Assembly (NCBI RefSeq): GCF_000217795.1
Contig: NC_015681.1
Coordinates: 1,293,244 to 1,357,243 of the forward strand
Source: Thermodesulfatator indicus DSM 15286
GTDB lineage: Bacteria; Desulfobacterota; Thermodesulfobacteria; Thermodesulfobacteriales; Thermodesulfatatoraceae
DNA: 64,000 nucleotides
Direction of reading: 5' to 3'
Shown here: positions 1 through 9,248 of the stretch, piece by piece
How positions within the stretch are numbered: position 1 is the first letter of the stretch
Layout of the letters: each line of letters opens with the position of its first letter
The notes under the pieces: model-generated
What the model saw: only the letters and a program-made list of their open reading frames with translations
Told to the model about the DNA's origin: nothing
The model's database searches: none
Position numbers and translations under genes: made by a program

Positions 1-2095
1 TTTCTAAACTAACCACTTCATCACTAGAGGTGAGTTCTATGCCTTTGACTCCTGCGGCGGTGCGGCCCATGGGCCTAACGTCTTCTTCGGAGAAACGAAT
101 TGACTGACCTTTGCGGGTTACTAAAAGAATTTCTTTACTACCATCTGTAAGGCCGGCGGCCATAAGTTCGTCTCCGTCTTTTACCACTGCGGCCACAATA
201 CCTGTATTTCTGGGGTGAGAGAAGGCCGAAAGGGAAGTCTTTTTCACCAGGCCTTTTTTAGTGGCGAAAAAGACAAATTGGTCTTCTTTGAACTCCTTTA
301 CCGGTAAAATGGTGGCTATTTTTTCGTCTTGAGAAAGGGGAAGCAAATTTCTCAAAGAGGTCCCTTTAGCCGTGCGCCCGGCCTGAGGAATATCATAGAC
401 TTTTAGCCAATAAAGTTTTCCTTTATTGGTAAAACATAGAAAATAGTCGTGGGTGGTGGCAACGTAAAGCTGAGTAACTACGTCTTCCTCTCCGGCTCCC
501 ACTCCGGTTTTGCCTTTACCTCCGCGCCTCTGGCTCCGGTAAGTGTTGGCCGGCAAGCGCTTTATGTAGCCCCGATGGGTTATAGTTACTACCACTTCTT
601 CTTCGGCAATTAAGTCTTCAACCGCTAGGTCCTGGGCTTTGGGTATGATTTCTGTGCGGCGCTCATCGGCAAATTCTTTTTTAATAGCCAAAAGTTCATC
701 TTCTATCACTTTTAGGAGGACTTTTTCATCGGCCAAAATCTTTTCAAACCAGGCAATTTGGCGTTTGAGTTCTTCATACTCGGCTTTTAGTTTTTCCTGT
801 TCAAGGCCTGTTAAGCGCTGAAGCCTCATATCAAGAATAGCCTGAGCCTGGATGGCGGTAAGCCCAAATTTTTCCATCAGGCCCTCTTTGGCTTCAGCCG
901 GGGTCTTTGAGCTTTTTATCAAGGCGATTACTTCGTCAAGGTTGGCCAGGGCTATCAATAAGCCTTCTACCACATGAGCCCGTTCTTTGGCTTTGCGCAG
1001 ATCATAAAGGGTGCGCCTTATGACTACATTCCTACGGTGGGCCAGGAAGTGCCCTAAAAGTTCACGCAAGGAAAGTTGCTCAGGACGATTATTAACCAGA
1101 GCAAGCATGATGATGCCGAAAGTGGTTTCAAGGGGGGTTAATTTATAGAGCTGGTTTAAAATAACCGGGGCAAAGTCCTGTTTTTCTCGTTTTAACTCTA
1201 CTACTACGCGAAGGCCTTCACGGTCAGACTCATCACGCACTTCAGAAATACCTTCTATTTTTTTCTCCTGGGCCAGAGCGGCGATTTTTTCTACGAGCTT
1301 GGCCTTATTCACCTGATAGGGAAGCTCCGTAATGACGATAGCGGTTTTATTACCTTCGCGCTCGATGTGGGCTCTTGCTCTTAACTTGATAAGCCCTTTT
1401 CCCGTAGCGTAAGCCTCTTTGATCCCTTCAATTCCGTAAATGTAAGCACCGGTAGGGAAATCAGGGCCTTTGATGTGTTTTAAAAGTTCGTCAAGGGTGA
1501 TGTCAGGATTGTGTATCATGGCCACGAGCGCGTCTATCACTTCGCCAAGATTATGAGGAGGAATATTAGTAGCCATGCCCACAGCAATGCCAGCGGCTCC
1601 GTTTATCAAAAGATTGGGAATACGGCTTGGCAGCACCACCGGCTCTTGAAGGGTGTTGTCGTAGTTGGGCATGAAGTCAACGGTTTCTTTCTCTATGTCG
1701 CGCAGGAGTTCGTGGGCAATTTTGGCCATGCGGACTTCGGTGTAACGCATGGCTGCGGGGGCGTCACCGTCCATGGAGCCGAAGTTGCCTTGTCCGTCTA
1801 TCAACGGGTAGCGCATGGTAAAGTCCTGGGCCATGCGCACCAGCGTATCGTAAACCGCCATATCTCCGTGGGGGTGATATTTACCGATAACGTCACCAAC
1901 GATTCTTGCACTTTTTTTGTAGGGTTTATTCCAGTCATTCCTTAGTTCATGCATGGCGTAGAGGATACGCCGCTGTACGGGCTTTAGACCGTCTCTCACA
2001 TCAGGAAGGGCTCGTCCTACGATTACGCTCATAGCGTAGTCTAGATAGGATTTCTTAAGTTCCTCTTCAATGGGCACCTGAACAATCTCGGCCAT
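1..2095 (-). CDS. gyrA: DNA gyrase subunit A (3' end beyond window)
   Basis: Type IIA topoisomerase subunit that cleaves and religates DNA and, with GyrB, introduces negative supercoils. About 698 codons are visible; the C-terminus runs off the left edge. The start ATG follows a GGAGG box by 9 nt. The N-terminus reads [20 protein letters not shown]. The catalytic tyrosine is Y118 in AAMRYTE. The GyrA-box QRRGGKG, encoded near 510-530, opens the C-terminal beta-propeller and separates GyrA from ParC. The quinolone-determining loop reads [10 protein letters not shown], with Met79 where E. coli has Ser83. It is the most downstream gene of the minus-strand run, 181 bp after the MBL hydrolase gene. 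Family assignment is firm. Confidence 0.97.
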   Translation of the reverse strand, partial: MAEIVQVPIEEELKKSYLDYAMSVIVGRALPDVRDGLKPVQRRILYAMHELRNDWNKPYKKSARIVGDVIGKYHPHGDMAVYDTLVRMAQDFTMRYPLIDGQGNFGSMDGDAPAAMRYTEVRMAKIAHELLRDIEKETVDFMPNYDNTLQEPVVLPSRIPNLLINGAAGIAVGMATNIPPHNLGEVIDALVAMIHNPDITLDELLKHIKGPDFPTGAYIYGIEGIKEAYATGKGLIKLRARAHIEREGNKTAIVITELPYQVNKAKLVEKIAALAQEKKIEGISEVRDESDREGLRVVVELKREKQDFAPVILNQLYKLTPLETTFGIIMLALVNNRPEQLSLRELLGHFLAHRRNVVIRRTLYDLRKAKERAHVVEGLLIALANLDEVIALIKSSKTPAEAKEGLMEKFGLTAIQAQAILDMRLQRLTGLEQEKLKAEYEELKRQIAWFEKILADEKVLLKVIEDELLAIKKEFADERRTEIIPKAQDLAVEDLIAEEEVVVTITHRGYIKRLPANTYRSQRRGGKGKTGVGAGEEDVVTQLYVATTHDYFLCFTNKGKLYWLKVYDIPQAGRTAKGTSLRNLLPLSQDEKIATILPVKEFKEDQFVFFATKKGLVKKTSLSAFSHPRNTGIVAAVVKDGDELMAAGLTDGSKEILLVTRKGQSIRFSEEDVRPMGRTAAGVKGIELTSSDEVVSLE

Positions 2096-2276
2096 AAAAA
2101 CAAAACCTCCTGTCGTTAGTTGCCATAGTTATATACCACACAATGGAGGGCTTGGCTTTTAGCAAGCATTAGGGACAGGCGAAAATTTTTAGTGTTTGCT
2201 CTGGGTTTTCATCTTTCGCAACAAGTCAGAAGGCGAACAATTTAGGCTTTAAGAGGGCCTCGGCCCCGAAACCAAG

Positions 2277-2933
2277 CTAGGTTCCCAATACAAATTCTAC
2301 AATGTAAGGATTGTTCTTTTTTTCTTCGCCAAGGGTCGAAAATGGTTTTTCGCCGTAATCATGGCCAGGGCAAATGATAGTTTCATCAGGCAAAGGTAGA
2401 ATTTTTTCGCGTAAAGAGTTAATAAGCTGTTCAAAGTCTCCACCAGGAAGGTCAGTCCGCCCGACTGCCCCCACAAAAAGGGTATCTCCAGTAAAGAGGT
2501 ATTTTTGACCATCGTAAAAGCAGACTGAACCAGGAGAATGCCCCGGGGTATGAATGGTTTGTAACTTGATGGTAGAGCCGATTTCTATAATGGAACCGTC
2601 TTTTAATAAAAGGTCAGCCGGCTCATTGGGTTCAAACCCCCAGGCAGCAAAAACCTGAACAGCCATGGGATGTCTAAAAAATTCATCGTCGGCCTCGTGC
2701 ATGGCTACAGGGACGCCTAGTTTTTTTCGTAACCACCAGGCAGCAGAGACATGGTCTCCATGGCCATGAGTAGCAAGAATATATTTAGGTTTAAGGTTAA
2801 GATCTCTAATTTTTTCAAGTATTATTCTTTCATCTCCGCCAGGGTCTACAATGCCCGCTTCCCCGGTCTCTGGACAAATCAAAAAATAACAACGTACAGC
2901 CAGAGGCCCTACAGTAAGTACATCAAGCTTCAT
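2277..2933 (-). CDS. MBL-fold hydrolase (glyoxalase II-like)
   Basis: Metallo-beta-lactamase-fold hydrolase of about 218 residues, of the small hydroxyacylglutathione-hydrolase-like type (YcbL-like). The zinc motif THGHGDH is clear, followed by HTPGHSPGS, FTGDTLF and a C-terminal CPGHDYG, all expected metal ligands. The start is placed at the ATG six bases after AGGAGG, inside the longer open frame. It overlaps the stop of the upstream flavoprotein gene by about 11 bp, which suggests translational coupling. The substrate cannot be read from sequence; a role in thioester or detoxification chemistry is inference from the family. Confidence 0.88.
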   Translation of the reverse strand: MKLDVLTVGPLAVRCYFLICPETGEAGIVDPGGDERIILEKIRDLNLKPKYILATHGHGDHVSAAWWLRKKLGVPVAMHEADDEFFRHPMAVQVFAAWGFEPNEPADLLLKDGSIIEIGSTIKLQTIHTPGHSPGSVCFYDGQKYLFTGDTLFVGAVGRTDLPGGDFEQLINSLREKILPLPDETIICPGHDYGEKPFSTLGEEKKNNPYIVEFVLGT

Positions 2934-3840
2934 TCTGTTTCCTCCTGCGGTTTGCTTCTTCGGCAGCATTTAGTCCTGCAATACAACCTTCTCCAACAGC
3001 TTTGGCCACCTGTAACGGTGGACCGCACACGTCTCCAGCGGCAAAAACTCCAGGAACGTTGGTTTTTTGCGTTCGGTCAACCTGTATATAGGTCATATTT
3101 TCCGGATCAAGCATGACGCCTAAAGATGTAGCCAGCTGGAGGGCTCCTTTAGCTCCTTCTTCTATAAACACCCCTTTTACCTCAAGTGTTTGCTCATTCT
3201 CTAATAGAAGGCCTTCTACTTCCTTTTCTCCCAATATTTCTTTTGGTTTGACTGTAATGAGTTTGACCTTTTGTTTTTTTAGGTCATTTTTTAAAGCCTC
3301 GGGTATATCCAGTTTAGGACTTACTAAATAGACATCAGAAGCTATCTTACTAAGAGTCAAGGCCCCGTGAGCCGCCGCGCTACCATTTCCTATTACGGCT
3401 ACCGGAAGACCTCGGAAAAAGAAGCCGTCGCAATCTACGCAATAGCTAACTCCCTTTCCCACCAGGGCTTTCTCCCCTTTAAGCTTACCTTTGCGTCTGG
3501 TAACGCCTGTGGCAATAATGACCGTAAGAGAATTTATTTTCTGACCATCTTCAAGTTCTATGTAAAAAGTGTTTCCTGAAAGTTCAGCTTTTACCACATC
3601 TAGAGATAAATGTTTGGCCCCGAAATTTTTGGCCTGAGAAAGCCCTATTTCAAGGATTTCTTTTCCTTCTTTTTTGCCTGGAACACCGAAATAGTTTTCC
3701 AGATGGGCCTTATAGAGCGCACTGGCCTCAATCTTTCCTAGGACAATAGTTTTTACCCGGCGGCGGGCGGCATGAATAGCCGCCTGTAATCCAGCAGGCC
3801 CGGCACCAATTATAGCTACGTCATAAAGTTCGTCAGACAT
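2923..3840 (-). CDS. thioredoxin reductase-like NAD(P)/FAD flavoprotein
   Basis: Pyridine-nucleotide-disulfide oxidoreductase of the low-molecular-weight thioredoxin reductase family, 305 residues (family usually 300-320). The N-terminal FAD motif is GAGPAGLQAA. The redox dithiol is CVDC within YCVDCDGFFF, against the usual CATC. The nucleotide-binding motif GNGSAAAHGA and the C-terminal FAD motif FAAGDVCGPP are present. It would reduce thioredoxin or a related dithiol carrier in the cytoplasm. No thioredoxin gene is adjacent; the next gene downstream is the MBL hydrolase and the one upstream is yacG. The non-standard CxxC spacer leaves open a partner other than classical thioredoxin. Confidence 0.88.
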   Translation of the reverse strand: MSDELYDVAIIGAGPAGLQAAIHAARRRVKTIVLGKIEASALYKAHLENYFGVPGKKEGKEILEIGLSQAKNFGAKHLSLDVVKAELSGNTFYIELEDGQKINSLTVIIATGVTRRKGKLKGEKALVGKGVSYCVDCDGFFFRGLPVAVIGNGSAAAHGALTLSKIASDVYLVSPKLDIPEALKNDLKKQKVKLITVKPKEILGEKEVEGLLLENEQTLEVKGVFIEEGAKGALQLATSLGVMLDPENMTYIQVDRTQKTNVPGVFAAGDVCGPPLQVAKAVGEGCIAGLNAAEEANRRRKQNEA

Positions 3841-3842
3841 TT

Positions 3843-4028
3843 TTATTCCTCCTTTTTGATCTCATGCACTTCGTCTAGCCCTTCAACTGGTACCTGAATA
3901 CGGTATTCCTCTGAAAGCCAGTGGCCAAGATCTATGAGCTTACAACGTTCAGAACAAAAAGGCCGGTAAGGATTATTTTCCCAGGAGGTAAGTTTTCCAC
4001 AGTGAGGACATTTAATCTTTTTTTTCAT
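3843..4028 (-). CDS. yacG: YacG-type zinc protein (DNA gyrase inhibitor family)
   Basis: Small zinc-binding protein of about 61 residues. The four-cysteine module is CPHCGK...[15 protein letters not shown], the signature of YacG, which in E. coli binds GyrB and inhibits gyrase. The start is the ATG overlapping the stop of the stress-protein gene in ATGA; an in-frame ATG four codons earlier lacks a better ribosome site. It sits between the universal stress protein and flavoprotein genes in the gyrA-ward transcription unit. Family identity is clear; gyrase inhibition in this organism is inferred. Confidence 0.9.
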   Translation of the reverse strand: MKKKIKCPHCGKLTSWENNPYRPFCSERCKLIDLGHWLSEEYRIQVPVEGLDEVHEIKKEE

Positions 4029-4954
4029 CTTACTATCCATAAACTTCTATCAGTTAAATTGTAAAGAACTTTTGATGAAGTTGAGCCCAAAAGAAGTTCC
4101 TTAAAACCTCCTCGTCCTCGTCTTCCCATTACCACGGTCCCAAAGTTTCCTTCTTTAGCCTCTTTTAGAATGATAGAGGCTACTCCATGAGGAGACCTTT
4201 TTATTTTTACTTTGACCTGCAAAATATCAAAAGTGTCTTTAAGAATTTTTTGAACTTCTTGAAAAAATTCCTGAGCTTCCTTTTGTTCTTTTTCAAGTAA
4301 AGACGATTCCAGTTTAGCGAGATATCTGCTTTCTTCTCCAGGAATCAATGATGGAATTATGTGTAAAAGTTCAATTTCGGCCTGAGGATTTTCAGCCAAA
4401 ATAAAACCTAGATGGTCAATCACTTTGAGGCCAGTTTCTCCTAGATCAACCGGTACCAGAAAGCGTTTATTCCATTTTTGTCCATCAACAATCCAGACAG
4501 GAACATTTTGGCCGTATTCTACTAGTTTTTGGGTAACACTTCCTACCCACCAAGAAGAAAGGCGGCCAAGCCCCCTTCTTCCAGCTACTACGGCGTCATA
4601 TTTTCCGTCATGAGCTTCTCTAAGAATTATTCTGGCAAGGTCGCCACGCTGAATAGTTATTTTGGTATGAATTTGATCTTCAGAAAAGCCTTCTCTAACT
4701 AGGGCTTCTTTGGCCTCTGTAACACATTTATTGGCCCAGGTGACATTTTCCGCTTGAATCTTTTCAAGTTTTTCCTGACGTTCAAGTTCATTTAGTCCAG
4801 GCACAGGCCCTAAAAGATAAGAAGGCGGTGCCGGAGCTACACAAAAGACTGTTATTTCGAAGTTTTTAGCGTCTTTAAATAGAGTAGCTAGATATGATAC
4901 CGCCTTTTGGGAATAGGTTGAACTATCAGTAGCCAAAAGTATATGTCTATTCAA
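4025..4954 (-). CDS. tandem-domain universal stress protein
   Basis: UspA-superfamily protein with two Usp domains in 309 residues. Both domains carry the ATP-binding signature G-x2-G-x9-[20 protein letters not shown] near residue 130 and [17 protein letters not shown] near 285, so both should bind nucleotide. Translation apparently starts at a TTG preceded by AAGGAAGG. The stop overlaps the yacG start by four bases, indicating one operon. A single tandem copy may work as a pseudodimer. The exact stress input is not visible. Confidence 0.9.
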   Translation of the reverse strand: MNRHILLATDSSTYSQKAVSYLATLFKDAKNFEITVFCVAPAPPSYLLGPVPGLNELERQEKLEKIQAENVTWANKCVTEAKEALVREGFSEDQIHTKITIQRGDLARIILREAHDGKYDAVVAGRRGLGRLSSWWVGSVTQKLVEYGQNVPVWIVDGQKWNKRFLVPVDLGETGLKVIDHLGFILAENPQAEIELLHIIPSLIPGEESRYLAKLESSLLEKEQKEAQEFFQEVQKILKDTFDILQVKVKIKRSPHGVASIILKEAKEGNFGTVVMGRRGRGGFKELLLGSTSSKVLYNLTDRSLWIVR

Positions 4955-5036
4955 AAATGACCTTCCTTATAGTATTGGTTTTAATTCTATATGAGTTCAC
5001 TAAGTATTCATAGAAAAATCTGCTTTAAGGAGGGGC

Positions 5037-5633
5037 TTATAGATTCTGCCGGGCTTCAATGGCTCGTTTAAGCGTCATTTGGTCAGCATATCTTACGTCC
5101 ATACCCATGGGGATACCGCAGGCTAGGCGAGTTATCTTAACAGGTATTTCTTTCAGATATTGGACAATATAGGCAGAGGTAGCTTCTCCTGAAACTGTAG
5201 GCGAAAGGGCTAAAACTACTTCTTTAATGTTTTCCTGTTGTACCCGGGCTAAAAGTTCTGGTAAGTGCAATTCTTTAGGCCCTAAGCCGTCTCTGGGAGA
5301 AAGAACTCCGTGAAGAACATGATATAGCCCTTTGTAGACCCCGGCCCTTTCAATAGCCGAAAGGGCCGCAGGATCTTCCACTACACAGATAAGTTCTGCA
5401 TCTCTTTCAGGATCAAGGCAAATAGTACAAAAATCTTCTGTGGCTAGATTAAAACAACGCTTGCAAAGCCTGAGTTTCCGACGCATTTCAAGCAGACTAT
5501 GGGCTAACTCGGTTATTTCTTCAGGTGGGCGAGAAAGCAGATAAAGAGCCAATCTTGTGGCAGACTTTTCGCCAAGCCCTGGAAGAGAAGCCAGGTTTTT
5601 AATAACCCTTTGTAAGATTTCTGGAAAGGCCAT
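5037..5633 (-). CDS. recR: recombination protein RecR
   Basis: RecFOR-pathway recombination mediator that forms a ring around DNA and assists RecA loading. Length 198 residues, standard for the family. The helix-hairpin-helix LASLPGLGEKSATRLALYLL is at the N-terminus, followed by the zinc finger CKRCFNLATEDFCTIC and a Toprim domain beginning CVVEDPAAL. It starts one base after the ybaB stop, in the classical dnaX-ybaB-recR order. An 82-bp gap separates it from the stress-protein gene. Nothing unusual. Confidence 0.97.
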   Translation of the reverse strand: MAFPEILQRVIKNLASLPGLGEKSATRLALYLLSRPPEEITELAHSLLEMRRKLRLCKRCFNLATEDFCTICLDPERDAELICVVEDPAALSAIERAGVYKGLYHVLHGVLSPRDGLGPKELHLPELLARVQQENIKEVVLALSPTVSGEATSAYIVQYLKEIPVKITRLACGIPMGMDVRYADQMTLKRAIEARQNL

Positions 5634-5634
5634 A

Positions 5635-5946
5635 TCAGAACATTCCCGGAATTTTTAACCCTCCGGTTACTTTGGCCATTTCCTGTTCTACCATTTCTTG
5701 AGAACGACGTATAGCCTCATTAACCGCTGCTACGATAAGGTCTTGAAGCATTTCAATGTCTTCAGGGTTGACTACTTCTGGATCAATTTTAATGGACACA
5801 AGCTCCTGGCGTCCATTAACTACCGCGGTAACCATCCCTCCACCTACTGAAGCTTCAACTGTTTTTTTGGCAAGCTCTTGTTGGAGCTCGGCCATTTTTT
5901 TCTGTATCTTCTGGACCTGACGCATCAAGCTCTGCATGTTTTGCAT
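5635..5946 (-). CDS. ybaB: YbaB/EbfC nucleoid-associated protein
   Basis: Small DNA-binding protein of 103 residues, YbaB/EbfC family. The N-terminal coiled coil (MQNMQSLMRQVQKIQKKMAE) is followed by the conserved beta core with VNGRQELVSIKIDPEVV. It acts as a homodimer binding DNA in the nucleoid. AAGGAG precedes the chosen ATG by seven bases and overlaps the dnaX stop codon, so it is translationally coupled with dnaX. Confidence 0.95.
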   Translation of the reverse strand: MQNMQSLMRQVQKIQKKMAELQQELAKKTVEASVGGGMVTAVVNGRQELVSIKIDPEVVNPEDIEMLQDLIVAAVNEAIRRSQEMVEQEMAKVTGGLKIPGMF

Positions 5947-5950
5947 ATCA

Positions 5951-7483
5951 TTACTCCTTTTCGTAAATTTTTACCTGGGCTATTCGCCCACCAAAAAGTC
6001 TAAGTGTTTCCTGAACTATGGGTTTTTCTACCAACTTTTGCCTTTTTGAAAAAGAACTTTCCTGGGAAATAAATTTTAACTCGAGAGGTTTTTGCCAAAA
6101 TTTTTGGGCAAGACTATTAAGTTTGGCCCTAATTTCTTTGTCTTCCAGAAGAGGATGCTCTGTTAATTTAAGAATAATCTTTTCTTGTGAAAGATCAGGA
6201 GGCTCTAAAGTTTCTAAGAGGGCTCCAAGAGTGGGTTTTTCTTTCTTAACTTCATTTATAAATTCTTCCCAGCTCTTATCAGGAGATTGCTTTTTTTCAC
6301 TAGTCTGATGATTGTCTTTTGCTTTTTCCTGAGAGGTAACTTGAGTGTAAGGCAGATCTTTTAACTCGTTTATTTTGGCAAAAATCTTATCAAGGCTAAC
6401 CATTTGATTGATTTGACAAGCCTTGGCCAGCATTAGTTCTAGGGAAAGTTTGGGAACCGAGCTTCGTCTTAAAGTTTCAAACCCCTGAAGCAAGGTTTGA
6501 AAAAAAAGTATGAGTTCTTCGACTTCTAGATCAAAAGAAATGGCGCGCAGAGCAGAAAGTTCACTTTCAGGGAGATCAAAAGATATGCGTCCTGAGGAGT
6601 TCTTAAGGGCCAGCAAGTTTCTAAAAAATTTAACAAGGTCTTCTGCTAAAAAGAGAAGGTCAGCCCCTCCTTCATAAGCCTGGTTAACCAACTTAAAACA
6701 AGTAGCCAAATCACGGTTTATGATTGCTCTGGCAAGGGCTTCAATTAACTGAGGCCCTGAAAGTCCCAGAAGTTCTTGAAGGTCTTCGGCCGTTTTAACT
6801 CCTGAAGATATAGCTTGGTCCAACAGGGACAGGGCGTCACGTACGCTCCCTTCGGCTTCTCTGGCAATTATGGCCAGGGCTTCTTCTGAGATAGAGGCTC
6901 CTTCTTTTTGGCAAACGTCTTTTAAGAAGGATACCAGCTTGGCAGGAGCCACCCGCCTAAAATCATAACGCTGACAGCGAGAAAGAATAGTTGCCGGTAT
7001 TTTGTGAGGTTCCGTAGTAGCCAAAACAAATTTTACATGCCCGGGAGGCTCTTCTAAAGTCTTTAAAAGGGCGTTAAAGGCCTCTCGCGTAAGCATGTGG
7101 GCTTCGTCAATGATGTAGAACTTGACTTTTAGCCTGGCCGGAGGGAACTTTACATTTTCCCTAAGCTCTCGAATTTCGTCAATACCTCGGTTAGAAGCAG
7201 CGTCTATTTCCTGAACGTCAACCGCTCGGCCAGAAGTTATTTCCTGGCAAACATTACAGGTATTACAGGGTTCAGCCTCTTTAGCGTCTTCACAATTTAT
7301 GGCTTTAGCCAAAATACGAGCAATAGTGGTTTTTCCTACACCTCTAATGCCTGAGAAAAGAAGGGCATGGGCCAGGCGGTCCTGCAAAATAGCATTTTTC
7401 AGGGTACGCACCACGTGTTCCTGGCCTACTACCTGAGAAAAAGTCTGCGGACGATATTTACGTGCCAATACCAAATAAGACAT
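5951..7483 (-). CDS. dnaX: DNA polymerase III subunit gamma/tau
   Basis: Clamp-loader ATPase subunit, 510 residues from the ATG; a GTG two codons upstream is an alternative start. The Walker A is GIRGVGKTT, the zinc module CNTCNVC, the Walker B/DEAH IIDEAHML, and sensor 1 lies in LATTEPHKIPATILSRCQ. Domains I-III occupy roughly residues 1-365. The C-terminal part is charged and ends in a tau-like region. An A AAA AAG slippery heptamer at codons 396-398 could give a shorter gamma form of about 401 residues. It is first gene of dnaX-ybaB-recR. Confidence 0.97.
   Translation of the reverse strand: MSYLVLARKYRPQTFSQVVGQEHVVRTLKNAILQDRLAHALLFSGIRGVGKTTIARILAKAINCEDAKEAEPCNTCNVCQEITSGRAVDVQEIDAASNRGIDEIRELRENVKFPPARLKVKFYIIDEAHMLTREAFNALLKTLEEPPGHVKFVLATTEPHKIPATILSRCQRYDFRRVAPAKLVSFLKDVCQKEGASISEEALAIIAREAEGSVRDALSLLDQAISSGVKTAEDLQELLGLSGPQLIEALARAIINRDLATCFKLVNQAYEGGADLLFLAEDLVKFFRNLLALKNSSGRISFDLPESELSALRAISFDLEVEELILFFQTLLQGFETLRRSSVPKLSLELMLAKACQINQMVSLDKIFAKINELKDLPYTQVTSQEKAKDNHQTSEKKQSPDKSWEEFINEVKKEKPTLGALLETLEPPDLSQEKIILKLTEHPLLEDKEIRAKLNSLAQKFWQKPLELKFISQESSFSKRQKLVEKPIVQETLRLFGGRIAQVKIYEKE
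6290..6296 (-). other. A AAA AAG slippery heptamer within dnaX
   Basis: In the zero frame the codons read GAA AAA AAG CAA. The seven bases A AAA AAG match in sequence and register the heptamer at which E. coli dnaX shifts -1. A -1 shift here would read GCA ATC TCC TGA and stop after three codons, at 6279-6281. No strong upstream Shine-Dalgarno stimulator or obvious downstream hairpin is visible, so efficiency is uncertain. Confidence 0.6.
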
Positions 7484-7558
7484 ACACACCTGATTTTAAA
7501 TAGAAAAAGAACTATTTACCAGGGGGTTTAAGGACAGGCGGAAAATTTTCTCAAAACG

Positions 7559-7879
7559 TCAAAAAATTGCATACGCCGCAATACCTAACAAAACGCTAAT
7601 CCCAGGATTTCTCCAAATAATGTGAGCTATGGTAATAGCTATAAAGCCGAGTACTAAACGAAAAAAGTCACCGAGAATAATTTTTGGCGTTAACGGACTA
7701 AGAGATATGACCACCAGCGAGGCGATTAAAGAAGGGCCTATGTAGATGAGGATTTTTTGAAAGATTTCGCGGGGTTGATGAGGCGCTTCCTGTCTTTTTG
7801 CAGACAGGTAAAACGGAATAAAACGGGTGAGATAAGTGCCTACTGCCAAAAAAATTACGGCTATTAAGATGTTTTCCAA
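7559..7879 (-). CDS. azlD: AzlD-type branched-chain amino acid exporter subunit
   Basis: Small membrane protein of 106 residues with about three to four hydrophobic segments, AzlD family (PF05437). It pairs with AzlC to export branched-chain amino acids in characterised systems. It appears to start at TTG after a GGGGGAGAG box and overlaps the azlC 3' end by 16 bp. It is last in the XRE-azlC-azlD unit. The substrate here is inferred from the family only. Confidence 0.88.
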   Translation of the reverse strand: MENILIAVIFLAVGTYLTRFIPFYLSAKRQEAPHQPREIFQKILIYIGPSLIASLVVISLSPLTPKIILGDFFRLVLGFIAITIAHIIWRNPGISVLLGIAAYAIF

Positions 7880-8580
7880 AGTCTCTCCCCCAATAATCCT
7901 GTTAAAGGGCCAACAATAGCGGCAGCAATTATTCCGTAAGCGGAATAGCCTTTTACGCTAAAAAACAAAGTAACCAACGTGGCGGTTAAGACGGGAATTA
8001 GGGTTTGCTTTTTTAGCATAGGTAAAAAGAGGCTAAAGAAAAGGGCTGCTGGTGCGAACTTTAAAGCATTTGACAACACAGGTGAAAAGTTAAGCAAAGC
8101 AGCACTACCCAAGGCCCCCATTCCTGTACCTATAACCCAGCTTGAATAAGCCCCTGTCTCCAAACCCAAAAGCCACCAGGGCCGCAAATTTAGCGGAATA
8201 GCCGGTAAACGCACTTGAGCCGTGGCAAAAACCTCGTCTGTAAGACCAAAAGAAAGCAAAGGGATTTTAGAAGGCTTGATTCCTTTAAATAATGGGGCTA
8301 TTACTGGCCCATAAAGTACATGACGTAAATTCAAACAAAGCGAAATAAAAACACTTGCTACTAGAGAAGTGCCGCCTCTTAAAAGCTCAAGCAAAGCAAA
8401 CTGACTCCCACCAGCAAAGACCAGAGCAGAAAATAACAGCCCCTCTCCAGTTCCGAAACCAGCTCCTTGAACAGCCAACCCAAAGGCAGCGGCTACTGGC
8501 AAGTAACCTAAAATAAGAGGAATGCTATCCAAAAGGCCATACATATAGGCTATTTTGGCTGATCTAATCTTTTTATCCAT
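7864..8580 (-). CDS. azlC: AzlC-type branched-chain amino acid permease
   Basis: Integral membrane protein, 238 residues, AzlC family (PF03591). The hallmark region is FAGGSQFALLELL near residues 55-67, followed by SLCLNLRHVLYG and FGLTDEVFA. It forms an exporter with AzlD. The start ATG overlaps the 3' end of the upstream regulator gene, so the three genes are likely one transcript controlled by that regulator. Export of branched-chain or aromatic amino acids is inferred from characterised homologues. Confidence 0.9.
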   Translation of the reverse strand: MDKKIRSAKIAYMYGLLDSIPLILGYLPVAAAFGLAVQGAGFGTGEGLLFSALVFAGGSQFALLELLRGGTSLVASVFISLCLNLRHVLYGPVIAPLFKGIKPSKIPLLSFGLTDEVFATAQVRLPAIPLNLRPWWLLGLETGAYSSWVIGTGMGALGSAALLNFSPVLSNALKFAPAALFFSLFLPMLKKQTLIPVLTATLVTLFFSVKGYSAYGIIAAAIVGPLTGLLGERLWKTS

Positions 8581-9121
8581 GGCTCTCTTCCGAAGGGTAA
8601 ATCAATACCAACACCGCTGAAGTGGGTTCACTCAAAGCAATATAAACGTGAGGACAATCTGCTTTAAAAGTATAAGTTTCACCAGCTCTTATTTTTTTAG
8701 GAGCCTCTGCCGGCCCAACTAACATATAACCTTTAAGCACTGTAATTTTCTCAATTACTCCCAATGGGTGAGGCTCAGCCTCCCTGGAACTTTGTGGTTC
8801 AAAAACCATGTGGTAGGCATCGATAGGCGGAGGCCCCTCAGTGTGTTCAATTAAACGAACAGAAATGCCTTTTTCTCCTACTGTGCTGCTTTGATCTTCA
8901 TCTAAAGCATCGATTAACTTACCAAACGGCACTTCTAAAGCGTCAGCCAAGGCCCAAAGAGTAGAGATTGTAGGATTTCCTTTCCCTTCTTCAAGGATAG
9001 AAAGGGTTGCTTTAGATATGCCAGCTTTTTTAGCAAGACTGCTTAGGGACAAACCCTTCCCCTGACGCAAAGATTTTAAACGCTTACCAACTATTTCTTT
9101 TACATCTTTGTCTTTGGCCAT
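8573..9121 (-). CDS. XRE-family regulator with cupin sensor domain
   Basis: Transcriptional regulator of 182 residues. The N-terminal HTH_3 domain (about residues 12-67) includes LSSLAKKAGISKATLSILEEG, and a C-terminal cupin spans about residues 105-175. This architecture often represses an adjacent amino-acid exporter and senses a small ligand in the cupin. It heads the azlCD operon and its own promoter contains palindromes, so autoregulation is likely. The ligand is unknown; branched-chain amino acids are a reasonable guess. Confidence 0.88.
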   Translation of the reverse strand: MAKDKDVKEIVGKRLKSLRQGKGLSLSSLAKKAGISKATLSILEEGKGNPTISTLWALADALEVPFGKLIDALDEDQSSTVGEKGISVRLIEHTEGPPPIDAYHMVFEPQSSREAEPHPLGVIEKITVLKGYMLVGPAEAPKKIRAGETYTFKADCPHVYIALSEPTSAVLVLIYPSEESHG

Positions 9122-9125
9122 TATG

Positions 9126-9184
9126 TTAAACTATTTGTTTGGTTTAATTAACAGCTAGTTTAAAAAACTAAGGGCTGATGTCAA
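9126..9184 (-). promoter_or_regulatory. promoter and palindromic operator of the XRE-azlCD operon
   Basis: On the minus strand a consensus -35 TTGACA (9179-9184) is followed after 16 bp by TAAACT (9157-9162). The -10 region lies inside the palindrome TAGTTT-AAA-AAACTA (9156-9170). A second half, TTAAACTA (9126-9133), forms a perfect 8-bp inverted repeat with TAGTTTAA (9156-9163), 30 bp centre to centre. The arrangement suits autorepression by the XRE protein. Confidence 0.6.
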
Positions 9185-9248
9185 GTTTATTTTGGGGGCA
9201 GACAAAAATAAGCTTTAAAGCTCGCTTTTATAAGCTAAAATAGTTTCC

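Noticed and set aside
1511-1945. 144-codon plus-strand frame within gyrA
   Set aside because: Exact antisense shadow of the conserved gyrA catalytic region; no ribosome site and no recognisable domain.
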